Below are positions 48,690 to 58,490 of a stretch of 64,000 nucleotides of DNA, piece by piece (position 1 is the first letter of the stretch; each line of letters begins with the position of its first letter). The notes under the pieces are model-generated. The model saw only the letters and a program-made list of their open reading frames with translations, was not told the DNA's origin and did not search any database. The translations under genes and the position numbers were made by a program. The stretch lies in NCBI RefSeq assembly GCF_030063365.1, contig NZ_JASISY010000018.1, positions 1 to 64,000 of the forward strand, written 5' to 3'. This DNA is from Cryobacterium sp. PH29-G1. GTDB taxonomy: Bacteria > Actinomycetota > Actinomycetes > Actinomycetales > Microbacteriaceae.

Positions 48690-49646
48690 GTGACTGAGAC
48701 GAAGCACGACGATGTCGACTGGGCCACTGCCGCCGAGCAGTCCTCCGAGGACGACGAAGCCCAGGAGGGCAACACCCTCGCTGCCGACGAAGATTCCGTA
48801 GAGGCTGCCGAGCAGGTTGCCCTGCACGTCGTCGACGAGAATGACGATGTTGAGGTCAACCTCGACGCCGCACTCGACGCCCTCGCCGAGTCCACCGATC
48901 CCGAAGCTGACTCCGTCGTCGACGACGCCCTCGACATTGATTCGGCTGAAGAAGCCGATGCCTCCGTCGAAGCCGTTGAAGACGAAGACGAGCTGGTCAC
49001 CGCCGAGGCCGAAGCGGATGCTGACGTCGAGGTTGACCCCTACGAAGCGTTCCGCAAGGAACTGCGTTTTCTGCCGGGCAAGTGGTATGTCATCCACTCC
49101 TACGCCGGCTTCGAGCGTCGCGTGAAGTCGAACATTGAGAACCGCAAGCAGTCGATGGCGATGGAAGACTTCATCTACCAGTGCGAAGTACCCATGGAAG
49201 ACGTCGTTGAGATCAAGAACGGCCAGCGCAAGATGGTCACCCGCGTGCGCATCCCGGGCTACGTGCTCGTGCGCATGGATCTCGACGAAGACAGCTGGTC
49301 GGTTGTTCGCCACACTCCCGGTGTGACCGGGTTCGTCGGTAACGCTCACAACCCCACCCCGCTGCGCTTCGAAGAGGCCTTCGGCATGCTCAAGGGACTC
49401 GTCGAAATCGTCGAAGCCCCGACCAAGGCCGGCGGCGCCCCCGGAAAGTCGGCGCAGCGCGTCATTGCTGCCGAGGTTGACTACGAAATCGGCGAGACCA
49501 TCACGATCAAGGAGGGTTCGTTCGCGGGCCTGCCCGGTTCGATCAGCGAGATCAAGCCGGAGAGCGGCAAGCTCATCGTGCTCGTCTCCCTGTTCGAGCG
49601 TGAGACTCCGGTCGAGCTCAGCTTCGATCAGGTCACCAAGCTCTAA
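48690..49646 (+). CDS. nusG: Transcription elongation/antitermination factor NusG
   Basis: 318 residues from GTG 48690. The first 125 or so residues are a very acidic, disordered extension (Asp/Glu/Ala/Val). The NGN domain begins at [31 protein letters not shown] and [12 protein letters not shown] follow; the C-terminal KOW domain reads [18 protein letters not shown]. NusG binds RNA polymerase and Rho or ribosome. The core is standard; the acidic arm is an actinobacterial feature but long here. Confidence 0.95.
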   Translation: MTETKHDDVDWATAAEQSSEDDEAQEGNTLAADEDSVEAAEQVALHVVDENDDVEVNLDAALDALAESTDPEADSVVDDALDIDSAEEADASVEAVEDEDELVTAEAEADADVEVDPYEAFRKELRFLPGKWYVIHSYAGFERRVKSNIENRKQSMAMEDFIYQCEVPMEDVVEIKNGQRKMVTRVRIPGYVLVRMDLDEDSWSVVRHTPGVTGFVGNAHNPTPLRFEEAFGMLKGLVEIVEAPTKAGGAPGKSAQRVIAAEVDYEIGETITIKEGSFAGLPGSISEIKPESGKLIVLVSLFERETPVELSFDQVTKL

Positions 49647-49783
49647 CCCAGCAATCTCTCACCAGTAGAACGGATGCCCCGCGAGGGTCATTCACACTGG
49701 TACTCCCAAACCACCGGGGCCCATCCGGGCCACCGGGAGAGCGGCCTGCGGGCTGCTCGCACACCAATACGAAGGACAACACA

Positions 49784-50215
49784 ATGGCACCGAAGAAGAA
49801 GGTTACAGGTCTGATCAAACTTCAGATCAAGGCCGGCGCAGCCAACCCCGCACCGCCCATCGGGCCGGCACTGGGTCAGCACGGCGTTAACATCATGGAA
49901 TTCTGCAAGGCCTACAACGCAGCGACCGAAGCCCAGCGTGGCAACGTCATCCCCGTTGAGATCACCGTCTACGACGACCGCTCGTTCACGTTCATCCTGA
50001 AGACCCCGCCCGCTGCGGAGCTCATCAAGAAGGCCGCCGGCGTCGCCAAGGGCAGCGGGACCCCGCACACCGTCAAGGTTGCCACCCTGACGCAGGCCCA
50101 GATCCGCGAGATTGCCGAAGCGAAGATGGTTGACCTCAACGCCAACGACATCGAAGCCGCCGCAAAGATCATCGCCGGAACCGCCCGCTCCATGGGCGTT
50201 ACGGTCAGCGCCTAA
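49784..50215 (+). CDS. rplK: Ribosomal protein L11 (uL11)
   Basis: 143 residues, with [33 protein letters not shown] and the C-terminal rRNA-binding domain ending SMGVTV. Binds 23S rRNA of the GTPase centre. GAAGGA lies upstream. Confidence 0.97.
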   Translation: MAPKKKVTGLIKLQIKAGAANPAPPIGPALGQHGVNIMEFCKAYNAATEAQRGNVIPVEITVYDDRSFTFILKTPPAAELIKKAAGVAKGSGTPHTVKVATLTQAQIREIAEAKMVDLNANDIEAAAKIIAGTARSMGVTVSA

Positions 50216-50319
50216 GCACACCCCGTTTCGGCGTCACACGGCGCCGCGCACCCTTAGCAGTTAGTGGAAGAGCCTGCCAGGCTCGCACCACACTCTGAAG
50301 TACATACAGGAGATTTAAC

Positions 50320-51009
50320 ATGGCAACCAAGTCAAAGGCGTACCGCGCCTCCGCCGCGAAAATCGGCGAAGACAACGTCTTCACCCCCGCTGAGGCCGTG
50401 GCCCTGGCCAAGGAGACCGGCTCCGCGAAGTTCAACTCCACGGTTGAGGTCGCCCTCCGCCTCGGAGTCGACCCCCGCAAGGCCGACCAGATGGTTCGTG
50501 GAACCGTCATCCTCCCGCACGGCACCGGACGCACCGCCCGCGTTATCGTCTTCGCAACCGGCCCCGCCGCCGAAGCCGCTATCGCAGCTGGCGCCGACGA
50601 GGTTGGTGGCGACGAGCTCATCGAGAAGGTAGCCGCTGGTTACACCTCGTTCGACTCCGCCGTGTCGACCCCCGAGCTCATGGGTAAGGTCGGTCGTCTC
50701 GGAAAGGTACTCGGCCCGCGTGGCCTCATGCCGAACCCGAAGACCGGAACCGTGACGCCCGACGTCGCCAAGGCCGTTTCCGACATCAAGGGCGGAAAGA
50801 TCGAGTTCCGCGTTGACAAGCACTCCAACGTGCACTTCGTCGTTGGCAAGGCATCCTTCTCCGTCGAGCAGCTGAACGAGAACATCTCCGCAGCGCTCGA
50901 AGAGGTTGTTCGTCTCAAGCCGAGCTCGTCCAAGGGCCGCTACATCACGAAGGGCGTCGTCTCGACCACCTTCGGTCCTGGCATCCAGCTCGATGTGAAC
51001 AGCATCTAA
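50320..51009 (+). CDS. rplA: Ribosomal protein L1 (uL1)
   Basis: 229 residues, with [29 protein letters not shown] and [19 protein letters not shown]1 stalk protein and, in other bacteria, translational repressor of the L11-L1 operon. AGGAG precedes the ATG; a strong terminator follows. Confidence 0.97.
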   Translation: MATKSKAYRASAAKIGEDNVFTPAEAVALAKETGSAKFNSTVEVALRLGVDPRKADQMVRGTVILPHGTGRTARVIVFATGPAAEAAIAAGADEVGGDELIEKVAAGYTSFDSAVSTPELMGKVGRLGKVLGPRGLMPNPKTGTVTPDVAKAVSDIKGGKIEFRVDKHSNVHFVVGKASFSVEQLNENISAALEEVVRLKPSSSKGRYITKGVVSTTFGPGIQLDVNSI

Positions 51010-51023
51010 GCATTCGCTAGAAC

Positions 51024-51060
51024 AAAGCAGGGCCCGTCTTCGGACGGGCCCTGCTTTGCT
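51024..51060 (+). terminator. Rho-independent terminator of rplK-rplA
   Basis: 15-bp perfect stem AAAGCAGGGCCCGTC / GACGGGCCCTGCTTT closed by a UUCG tetraloop, with GCTTT after the stem. AAAGC/GCTTT symmetry lets it also work for the convergent APC permease gene. Confidence 0.92.
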
Positions 51061-51097
51061 TTAAGCGGATGCCGGGAGCTGACTCGCCCGGTCGGTA

Positions 51098-52600
51098 CTA
51101 GTGGTCGGGGTGCGCCCGGAGCAGCGCGGCGACCTCGATGGCATCGCCAGCGGGTGCCGTGGACAAACGGTCCGGCTTCGCGACGAACAGATACAACAAG
51201 CCGCTGCCACCGACGACCACAAGGCCGATGAGTACGATGAAGTCGCTGAAGAACTTTCCGCTGGATCCCGGAATCGCAAGAAGGACCATAGCGAAGACGC
51301 CGTAGGCCAGGGCGACCACGTTCACGGCGAAGCCGGCGCGGCCGAGGCTGAACGGTCCGGCCGGTTTCCACCCCTTGATACGCTGCCGCAGGGCGGCGAG
51401 CACCACGGATTGGAAGGCCACGTAGATGCCCAGCACGGCAAAGGAAGTGATCTGGGTCAAGACTTCGTCGCTGCCGACGTAGATAACGAGGGCGAGTACC
51501 ACCGGAATCGAGCAGGCCACGATCAGCGCATTGATCGGTACTGCGGTGCGCGATGATACCTTGGCGAGCCACTTGTGCCCGGGGAGCATGCCGTCACGAG
51601 CGAAAGAGAACAGCAGGCGACTGGCTGCGGCCTGGAGACTGAGTACACACGACAGGAAAGCGGTGAGGGCCACGACGAGAAAGATCTTGGCGCCGATCGG
51701 ACCGAGCGCGGCGTCCAGAATCGCCGGGATGGGGTCAGTGTCGACCCCGTCGACGATCTCCTGAAGGTTCGGTGCGGCCATTACGTACCCGCTGAACGAG
51801 AGAAGGGCCGAGATGCCTCCGACGAAAATCGTCAAAATCATGGCGCGGGGAATGCCGCGAGCCGGGTTTTCTACTTCCTCGGCGACATCGCCGCAGGCCT
51901 CGAAACCGTAGAAGAGAAACAGTCCGGTGAGGGCAGCGCCGAGAAAAGCTGTGGCGTAGCTGCCGTTTCCCTGCACGCCCAGGGAGTTGAAGAACACGCT
52001 GAACTCTTGGTGTCGTTGAAAGATGAGTAGGTACAGTCCGACAGCCACGACGCCGATGAGCTCGGCGGCGAGCCCGATGCGGGCCACGCGTGCCAGCATC
52101 TTGGTCCCGGAAAAGTTGAGCGCGAAGGCGGCCACCAGAAACGCGACGGTCAGGCCCAGGGTGATCTCTTTGGTGACCGGAGCATTGATCAGGCTGGCCA
52201 GAAACCCGGTTCCGAATTCGGCGACGGCGGTAATGGTGACGAGCATCGCCCAGATATAGACCCAGGCTGCCATCCACGCATACCGCTTGCCCCACAGCCG
52301 CCGCGTCCACGGGTAGATACCGCCGGCGATCGGGTACTGCGATACGACCTCGCCGAACACCAGGGCAACGAGCAACTGGCCGGTGCCCACAATGAACAGC
52401 CAGAACAGCGAGGGTGGACCACCGGTGCTCATCGCCAGGGCGAACAGCGAGTACACGCCTACAAGCGGAGACAAGTAGGTGAATCCGAGCGCGAAGTTGG
52501 ACCACAACGACATGGAGCGATGGAACGAGTCGTCGTAGCCGAGCACCTTGAGGTGGTCGCCATCGCCGATGCCCTTTTGGGGAGAGGCCTCTACGGACAT
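51098..52600 (-). CDS. APC-family amino-acid permease
   Basis: 500 residues, twelve membrane helices. The N-terminal part (FALGFTYLSPLVGVYSLF), SQYPIAGGIYPWTRRLWGK and the fixed GFEACGDVAEEVENPARGIPRA segment place it in the amino-acid/polyamine transporter group near GABA and choline permeases. It sits downstream of an SSADH-type dehydrogenase, which supports GABA or a related amine as substrate; this is inference. Confidence 0.88.
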   Translation of the reverse strand: MSVEASPQKGIGDGDHLKVLGYDDSFHRSMSLWSNFALGFTYLSPLVGVYSLFALAMSTGGPPSLFWLFIVGTGQLLVALVFGEVVSQYPIAGGIYPWTRRLWGKRYAWMAAWVYIWAMLVTITAVAEFGTGFLASLINAPVTKEITLGLTVAFLVAAFALNFSGTKMLARVARIGLAAELIGVVAVGLYLLIFQRHQEFSVFFNSLGVQGNGSYATAFLGAALTGLFLFYGFEACGDVAEEVENPARGIPRAMILTIFVGGISALLSFSGYVMAAPNLQEIVDGVDTDPIPAILDAALGPIGAKIFLVVALTAFLSCVLSLQAAASRLLFSFARDGMLPGHKWLAKVSSRTAVPINALIVACSIPVVLALVIYVGSDEVLTQITSFAVLGIYVAFQSVVLAALRQRIKGWKPAGPFSLGRAGFAVNVVALAYGVFAMVLLAIPGSSGKFFSDFIVLIGLVVVGGSGLLYLFVAKPDRLSTAPAGDAIEVAALLRAHPDH

Positions 52601-52764
52601 GACTGCCTTTCAATCCGAACGAAACGCCCTGAGGGCGGGTACACCTTGAGGTGTGTGCACAAACCTAGCGGATGCCGGCAACTAAAGCTATAGAACCGGA
52701 TGATTGATTTCGGTGCGCCACTGGAGTGCCGGTCAGTTGCAGGTTTTCAGGCTCCTTAACGCGC

Positions 52765-52808
52765 CGAGCCTGCCGAAACCCGCACGGCGGCGGGGTTCGA
52801 CAGGCTCG
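52765..52808. repeat. Palindromic REP-like element
   Basis: Imperfect arms CGAGCCTGCCGAAACCCG (52765-52782) and CGGGGTTCGACAGGCTCG (52791-52808). Sequences around TTCGACAGGCTC are, to my knowledge, common dispersed intergenic palindromes in actinobacterial genomes. It is just after the dehydrogenase stop and may serve as its terminator. Confidence 0.6.
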
Positions 52809-52826
52809 AAAGCGGCAGCGGCCAGG

Positions 52827-54191
52827 TTAGCCGATGCGGATCATCTTCTTGTTGACGAATTCGTCGGCGCCGAAACGGCCCAGTTCGCGCCCCGAGCCGG
52901 ACCTCTTGACGCCACCGAAGGGCAGCTCGGCACCGTCGGCACCGACCAGGTTGATGAAGACCATGCCGGCCTCAATGCCGTCGGCCACGCGCAGCGCCTG
53001 CTCTGGGTCGGTGGTGAAGACGTAGGAGCCCAGGCCGAACGGGGTGTTGTTGGCCAGAGCGACTGCGGCGGCCTCGTCGGGGACGCTGAAAATCTGTGCG
53101 ACCGGGCCGAAGAATTCTTCGTGGAAGGCGTCGGAGTCGGGCTCGACATCAGTGAGCACGGTGCCGGCGTAGAAGTTGCCCTCTGAGGTTCCGCCGGTGA
53201 CGAGGGTGGCCCCCTGAGCCACGGCGCGCGCAACCTGCTCGGTGAGAGTTTCGGTGGCCTTTTTCGAGGACAGCGGCCCGAGTCCGGTGCCGTCCTTGGT
53301 GGGGTCGCCCAGCTCGACGGCGGCGATTGCCGCGGTGAACTTGTCGAGGAACGGCTGGTACAGCTCCTCGATGACGATGAAGCGCTTGGCGGCGTTGCAG
53401 GCCTGGCCATTGTTGTCGAGGCGGGCAGCAACGGCGGCGCCGACGGTCTCATCCAGGTCGTCGGTGGAGAGCAGAATGAACGGGTCTGAGCCGCCGAGCT
53501 CGAGTACGACCTTCTTCAGGTTGCGCCCGGCGATCTCGGCAATCGCCGCTCCGGCGCGCTCCGAACCGGTGAGCGAGACCCCCTGCACGCGCTTGTCGGC
53601 GATGACGGTGGCGATCTGATCATGGGACGCGTAGAGGTTCGTGTATGCCCCCGCGGGGAAACCGGCGTCGAGCATGATCTGCGCGATCGCGGCGGCCGAT
53701 TCGGGGCACTGCTCGGCGTGCTTGAGCAGGATGGTGTTGCCGATGATCAGGTTCGGTCCGGCGAAACGGGCAACCTGGTAGTACGGGAAGTTCCATGGCA
53801 TGATGCCGAGCAGTACGCCGAGCGAGCTGCGACGGAGGAGCGCCGAACCCTCGCCGGCGAGCAGGTTGATGGTTTCGTCCTTGAGCAGGTCCGTCGCGTT
53901 GTCGGCGTAGTAGGCGTAGATGTCGGCGCTGAAATCGACCTCGCCGAGGGCCTGCTCCATGGGCTTACCCATTTCGCGCACGATGATATCGGCAAGCTCC
54001 TGGCGGCGCTCGAGGTGCAGTTCGGCCACGCGGCGCACGAGTGCCGCGCGCTCGTCGACGCTGATGGAGCGTGACCAGGTGTGGGCGTCGTCTGCGCCGG
54101 CGATCGCGGTGGTGAGCTCGGCATCCGAGATTGTGGCGTAGGTCTTCACTGTCTCCCCGGTGGCCGGGTTGATGACTGCGTAGCTGGTCAT
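52827..54191 (-). CDS. Aldehyde dehydrogenase, succinate-semialdehyde type
   Basis: 454 residues. Catalytic Cys in NNGQACNAAKRF, general-base Glu in VVLELGGSDPF, and PWNFPYYQ before the NAD site. It oxidises aldehydes with NAD(P)+; this subgroup is usually annotated as NAD-dependent succinate-semialdehyde dehydrogenase. The nearby permease and GntR regulator fit a GABA-shunt role. Confidence 0.9.
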   Translation of the reverse strand: MTSYAVINPATGETVKTYATISDAELTTAIAGADDAHTWSRSISVDERAALVRRVAELHLERRQELADIIVREMGKPMEQALGEVDFSADIYAYYADNATDLLKDETINLLAGEGSALLRRSSLGVLLGIMPWNFPYYQVARFAGPNLIIGNTILLKHAEQCPESAAAIAQIMLDAGFPAGAYTNLYASHDQIATVIADKRVQGVSLTGSERAGAAIAEIAGRNLKKVVLELGGSDPFILLSTDDLDETVGAAVAARLDNNGQACNAAKRFIVIEELYQPFLDKFTAAIAAVELGDPTKDGTGLGPLSSKKATETLTEQVARAVAQGATLVTGGTSEGNFYAGTVLTDVEPDSDAFHEEFFGPVAQIFSVPDEAAAVALANNTPFGLGSYVFTTDPEQALRVADGIEAGMVFINLVGADGAELPFGGVKRSGSGRELGRFGADEFVNKKMIRIG

Positions 54192-54274
54192 AGGCTTTAT
54201 CCTTCACTGGTCGGGCGCTCAGGAAACCGGCGCCGATGCAAACTCTGGTTCGTCAAAGATATAGCAACGGATGA

Positions 54275-54994
54275 TTAAAGACGAGGCAGCGGGTCCGGTC
54301 CAACGAGAACTCGAAACGGCAGGCCGGTGCATTCCAACCAGTTGCCGGAATGCGGGGCGAGCTGGCCGACCTGCACGGTCGGCTCCGTGGAGAGCACCAC
54401 CCGGTCAACAGCGTTGACCAGGGCGAGTGGCCGATCGGCCGCGAGAAAGAGGGGAAGCACGGCGGTCTCGAGCCGGCGCACCGAGACATCCGCGCCGACG
54501 ACGCCCACCATCGGTGTGTCGGCGTCGATGCGCACCGGCATCGTCAACGTGAAAATGTATTCGCAGGTGCAGAGATGATCGACGTAGGGGCCGGTGACGT
54601 GCGTCTGATTGGTGGATTGCGGCACCTGATACCACTCCAGGGTGCGAAAATCGCGCACGTAGTCGGTATAGGCGCGGGTGGCGAGGTCGAGACGCGTGGC
54701 ACTGCTGCTGCTGCCGAGCAGCGGGTTTCCGGTCTGCGGACCGAGCCACCAAGCGAAGTGGATGTCCCGGCCCCGCACGTATCCGGGTGCCGCGATGAAT
54801 CCGGCGCCGACAAAAAGCGGGCTGGTACCGGTCAGGGCCGGAACTACGAGCCCCTCCACGTGGGCATCGAGGTCTGTCGGCCGCACTGCGGGTTCCCCTC
54901 CGGAGAGGTCGTTTCGCCACCCATCAAGCTCGGCAAAGGCATCGGCGAAAAAGGCGCTCACTGCGGCGGCGCAGTCGGATATGGTGTCAGTCAT
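54275..54994 (-). CDS. Cache-domain sensor protein
   Basis: 239 residues, no signal peptide or membrane helix. The middle (LVVPALTGTSPLFVGAGFIAA, FTLTMPVRIDADTPMVGVVG) resembles the ligand-binding PDC/cache fold found outside membranes. Its start overlaps the GntR gene stop by 8 nt, so the two are translated together; it may bind the same effector or modulate the regulator. Confidence 0.65.
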   Translation of the reverse strand: MTDTISDCAAAVSAFFADAFAELDGWRNDLSGGEPAVRPTDLDAHVEGLVVPALTGTSPLFVGAGFIAAPGYVRGRDIHFAWWLGPQTGNPLLGSSSSATRLDLATRAYTDYVRDFRTLEWYQVPQSTNQTHVTGPYVDHLCTCEYIFTLTMPVRIDADTPMVGVVGADVSVRRLETAVLPLFLAADRPLALVNAVDRVVLSTEPTVQVGQLAPHSGNWLECTGLPFRVLVGPDPLPRL

Positions 54995-55745
54995 TCACGG
55001 CTCCGCCCCGTTCGATTCTTGCTTTCGCGTTCAACAGCCATTCGGCCAGCCCGCGCACCTGCTCGGTCGCGAGCTGCCGAGCGGATGCCCCGTCATTGGC
55101 GCGCACGGCTCCGGCAATCGCCCGGTTGCTGTCGAGGAGTGACTGGCGAGCGTCAGGATCTGTCATACCCAGCAGCAAGAGTGGGCCGAACTCGGCCTGC
55201 AATCGAATGAGTTCACGCACCAATTGTGCGGACTGGCTGAGTATTGCCAGCTCGAGGTAGAAACCGCCGGCGTTGGTTCGGGCGCCGGCGACCGTTGAGA
55301 AGTCAGCACGATTCAGCCAGCGGTCGAGGCGGTCGGAATCGGGCTGTGAGGCGCGCACGGCGGCCCGCTGAACGCAGCCCTCAACGATGGTGGCGAAGTA
55401 GTCGGCCGTGTCTGACAGGTCGACCTGCGCGAGACCGTGGAGCCGGGCCTGCACGAGCGTGCTGTGCGGGGCATCCGCTTTCATGACGAAACTACCGCCG
55501 CCGCGCCCGCGCCGGGTTTCAATCAGGCCGGCGTCGCGCAGCACAGCGAGGCCCTCGCGCACCGTGATGAGCGCCACGCCAAAGCGGCGCGCCAGATCGG
55601 ATTCGCTCGGCAATCGTTCGTCCGGGGCGAGAACGCCCAGAATGATGGCGTCGGTGAGCCGGGCCGTCACCTGCTCGGTGCGGCCGGCATCGTGCAGCTG
55701 CGCGAAGATCGCATCGCGAGCGCCCCCTCCGTTGTGTGCCTCCAT
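54987..55745 (-). CDS. GntR-family regulator, FCD domain
   Basis: 252 residues. HTH motif RLPSESDLARRFGVALITVREGLAVL, wing RRGRGGGSFV, then a helical FCD domain (NRAIAGAVRANDGASARQLA). It overlaps the cache gene and is likely the local repressor of the permease-dehydrogenase genes. Confidence 0.9.
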   Translation of the reverse strand: MEAHNGGGARDAIFAQLHDAGRTEQVTARLTDAIILGVLAPDERLPSESDLARRFGVALITVREGLAVLRDAGLIETRRGRGGGSFVMKADAPHSTLVQARLHGLAQVDLSDTADYFATIVEGCVQRAAVRASQPDSDRLDRWLNRADFSTVAGARTNAGGFYLELAILSQSAQLVRELIRLQAEFGPLLLLGMTDPDARQSLLDSNRAIAGAVRANDGASARQLATEQVRGLAEWLLNAKARIERGGAVND

Positions 55746-55754
55746 GCCCTCAAT

Positions 55755-56714
55755 CTACAATGCCGGCCGGTCAGGCCAGTCACCCTCGGCCGCATTCAGG
55801 AGCGCGCGGGTATACGGATGCTTGGGAGAGCCGAAGAGATCACTGACCGACGCGTATTCCACGACCGAACCGTCGCTCACCACCGCGACGCGATGGCAGA
55901 TCAGCGCGGCAACGCTGACGGAACTGGTGACGATGATCATCGTCAAATCTCGCTCGCGTGGCAACTGGCGCAGCAGATCAAGAACGTCGGAGCTGTCCGA
56001 CTCGTCCAGGGACTCCGTCGGGTTGTCCGCCACGAGCAGGTGAGGACTATCGGCGAGGGCATAGGCAATGTGCACGCGTTGGGCCAGGGCCGCCGACATG
56101 GCGCGCGGGTACACGGTCATCGCGTGGAGCGGATCTTCGACGCCCGCTTGGCGCAGCAACTCGACGGAACGTTCGTTGGCGGCCGGCTTGGACAAGGAAA
56201 GGGACGACCGCAGTCGGGCCGCCAGCTGGACTCCCGCTGTGACGGTCGGGTCGAGACTGCCGATCGGATCGCGCGGTAGGTAGGCAATCTGTGATTCACG
56301 CCGTCGGGACGACGGCCATTGTGGCAGCCCGGCTAATTCGGCGCCGTTGAACAGAATCGATCCGGACCGGATCATGGCCGGGGCCGGCAGTACGCCGGCG
56401 ATGCACTGGGCTATCTCGAGGGCGCCGGAGTCGGAATCGCCGACGAGGCCGACGGCTTCGCCGCGGGTGATTGAGAGGGAAACACCATTGACGATTAGGG
56501 GGGATGTTGCGAGCTCGGAAGCAGAGACTTTGAGCCCGCGTACGTCTAGCAATGCTGCCGAACGAAACCAGTGCGAGGGCAGCGGGGCAGTCGTTTCGGC
56601 CGACACGGCAGGTTCACTCGGGACGAGCGGTTCACTGGCCGCTACCTGCGCCGACGGCAGGAAGACGCGCAGAACACGCTTCAGGGACCGCAATATATCA
56701 CGAGCGTCACGCAT
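55755..56714 (-). CDS. ABC ATPase-like protein lacking catalytic motifs (OppD/DppD-type pseudoenzyme)
   Basis: 319 residues, full length for the family, with the dipeptide-transporter type C-terminus (FGSPKHPYTRALLNA). All three catalytic motifs are altered: Walker A is VGDSDSGALEI, with no GKS/T; the LSGG signature region reads YPRAMSAALAQRV; and Walker B is LLVADNPTESLD, with Asn in place of the catalytic Glu. It cannot hydrolyse ATP in the ordinary way. No opp/dpp permease or binding protein is adjacent. The open frame has no stops, so it seems to be maintained, perhaps as a regulatory partner for the cache and GntR proteins 9 nt downstream. Confidence 0.8.
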   Translation of the reverse strand: MRDARDILRSLKRVLRVFLPSAQVAASEPLVPSEPAVSAETTAPLPSHWFRSAALLDVRGLKVSASELATSPLIVNGVSLSITRGEAVGLVGDSDSGALEIAQCIAGVLPAPAMIRSGSILFNGAELAGLPQWPSSRRRESQIAYLPRDPIGSLDPTVTAGVQLAARLRSSLSLSKPAANERSVELLRQAGVEDPLHAMTVYPRAMSAALAQRVHIAYALADSPHLLVADNPTESLDESDSSDVLDLLRQLPRERDLTMIIVTSSVSVAALICHRVAVVSDGSVVEYASVSDLFGSPKHPYTRALLNAAEGDWPDRPAL

Positions 56715-56973
56715 GGTCGGCTCGCATTTCAGTAGGGCGATACAGCCGGTGGTGCGTGGATCGAGCCGACCGGCAGTATCTTGTGCATGGTGCCGCGCCG
56801 GGACAATATGTTCATTGGCCTAGCGCGTGATAACAATATTAGCGAAAATTATTGCCAACAACGTACCGGTTTGTTTCTTATATAACGGATGCGAAATTGC
56901 CCGACTTGTACGCCACGAAACGCACCGGCGGTAGCGGGCACGGCGTGGCATCAGCTTGTCGCGGCCACCTGAG
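56715..56973. promoter_or_regulatory. AT-rich promoter region upstream of the ABC-like gene
   Basis: A markedly AT-rich segment at 56830-56886 contains AACAATATTAGCG and AAAATTATTGCC, which form an imperfect inverted pair. It lies about 115-170 nt before the ABC-like gene on that gene's strand and is probably its promoter and the operator of the GntR protein. No gene is visible. Confidence 0.4.
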
Positions 56974-58455
56974 TCAGTGCGGCGAATGGGCCTCGAGAAA
57001 CTCGTACACCTCGGTCTGGTCGACGCCGGGGAAAGTGCCGGTGGGCAGCGCCGCGAGCAGGCTCGTCGGGGTGCGCGCGGCCGGCCAAGACTGCCCGGCC
57101 CAGCGGCCGGCCAGTTTGTCGGGTGCGCGGCGGCAGCAGGATTCGTCGGGACAGAGTGAGACGGCGCGGTTCTGCGTCTCTCGGCCCCGAAACCATTTCA
57201 CATGCGCGAAGGGCACGCCGACACTCACCGAGTACTCGCCCTCCTTGGCCTTCTCAATGCGGGAGGTACACCAGAAACTTCCGGCCGGCATATCGGTGTA
57301 CTGGTACCAGGCGCTGAAGCGGTCTTCAACGTCGAACACGGTGCGGGCTGTCCAACTGCGGCAGACCGTGGTGCCCTCGACCGCGCCGAGGGCGTCGCTG
57401 GGAAAACGCACGTTGTCGTTTTCATACGCCTTAATGATCGTTCCCGATTCGTGCACCTTCATAAAGTGCACCGGAATGTCCAGCCGCGCCGTGGCGAGGT
57501 TGGTGAAGCGGTGTGCGGCGGTCTCGTAGGAGACTGCGAACGCATCGCGGAGGTCTTCCATCGAGATGCGTCGTAGCGTCTTGGCTTCGGTCAGCATGCG
57601 CACCGCGTCACGCTCGGGCACCAGGATCGCAGCGGTGAGGTAGTTGGTTTCGACCCGCTGGCGCAGAAATTCCGCATAATTTTTCGGCTCTTCGTGCGCG
57701 CAGAGGTAACTGGCGAAGGCTTGCACGATCGGTGAGCGGGAATCTCGCGACGCCGATCGTTCGGTCGGCAGATAGATGCGGCCGTTGCGCTTGTCGGTGA
57801 CCGATCGGGTGGAGTGCGGCAAGTCATTCACGTAGTGCAGGGAAAAACCCAGGTGGGTGGCCATGTCGGCAATCAGCTGCTGCGATACCGGACCGCCCGA
57901 GTGCCCGACCGTGGTGAGCAGTTCGAGGGCTTGCGCCTCCAACTCGGGAAAATAGTTGTCCTGCTGCCGCATGATCTGGCGCAGGGCGGAGTTGGCCCGG
58001 CGGGCCTCCTCCGGGGTGGCGGCGCGTTCTCGGTTGAGTCGATCAATTTCGTTGTGCAGGCTCAAGATGGTCTGCAGCGTTTCATCGCTCTGGCCCTTGC
58101 TGACCCGGATGCGTGGAAGGCCAAGGGCCTGGAACACCGGTCCACGTTGGGCCCGTTCCACCGAAATTTCCAGGGCGGCGCGCTCGGAGGGGGCATCCGT
58201 GCGCATCAGCTCTTCCACGGTGGTGCCGAGCGCCAGAGCGATGGTGCGCAGCATGGAGAGGCGCGGTTCGCGCTTGCCGTTTTCCATCATCGACACCTGT
58301 GAAGGCGCGCGGTCGATGGCAGCGGCGAGGGCATCCAGCGTCATGCGACGGTGGGTGCGTAGCTCCCGAATTCGACGTCCCAGGGTGAGCGCGTCAAGCT
58401 CGGGTTCGTCGATGCTGAGTGACGACAGTGCGGCGAGGGCTTCTGCGGGGACCAT
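56974..58455 (-). CDS. RamB-like regulator (XRE HTH plus short-chain fatty acyl regulator domain)
   Basis: 493 residues. The N-terminal XRE-type HTH is LGRRIRELRTHRRMTLDALAAAI...SQVSMMENGKREPRLSML. The rest resembles the DUF955/DUF2083 architecture of RamB, with a Cys-rich segment (LCPDESCCRRAP) near the end. In Corynebacterium glutamicum RamB controls acetate and glyoxylate genes. The divergent malate synthase gene, 263 nt away, is the expected target. Confidence 0.9.
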   Translation of the reverse strand: MVPAEALAALSSLSIDEPELDALTLGRRIRELRTHRRMTLDALAAAIDRAPSQVSMMENGKREPRLSMLRTIALALGTTVEELMRTDAPSERAALEISVERAQRGPVFQALGLPRIRVSKGQSDETLQTILSLHNEIDRLNRERAATPEEARRANSALRQIMRQQDNYFPELEAQALELLTTVGHSGGPVSQQLIADMATHLGFSLHYVNDLPHSTRSVTDKRNGRIYLPTERSASRDSRSPIVQAFASYLCAHEEPKNYAEFLRQRVETNYLTAAILVPERDAVRMLTEAKTLRRISMEDLRDAFAVSYETAAHRFTNLATARLDIPVHFMKVHESGTIIKAYENDNVRFPSDALGAVEGTTVCRSWTARTVFDVEDRFSAWYQYTDMPAGSFWCTSRIEKAKEGEYSVSVGVPFAHVKWFRGRETQNRAVSLCPDESCCRRAPDKLAGRWAGQSWPAARTPTSLLAALPTGTFPGVDQTEVYEFLEAHSPH

Positions 58456-58476
58456 GCCCTCAGTGTCGCAGATTGT

Positions 58477-58490
58477 AAAAGTTTCGGCAA
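58477..58490 (+). promoter_or_regulatory. Candidate RamB box
   Basis: AAAAGTTTCGGCAA lies 22 nt before the ramB-like start and within the aceB promoter region; a related AACTTTCGCAAGG is at 58697-58709 by the aceB ribosome binding site. RamB sites in Corynebacterium have an AC(T)TTGCAA-like core, as I recall. Weak similarity. Confidence 0.25.
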
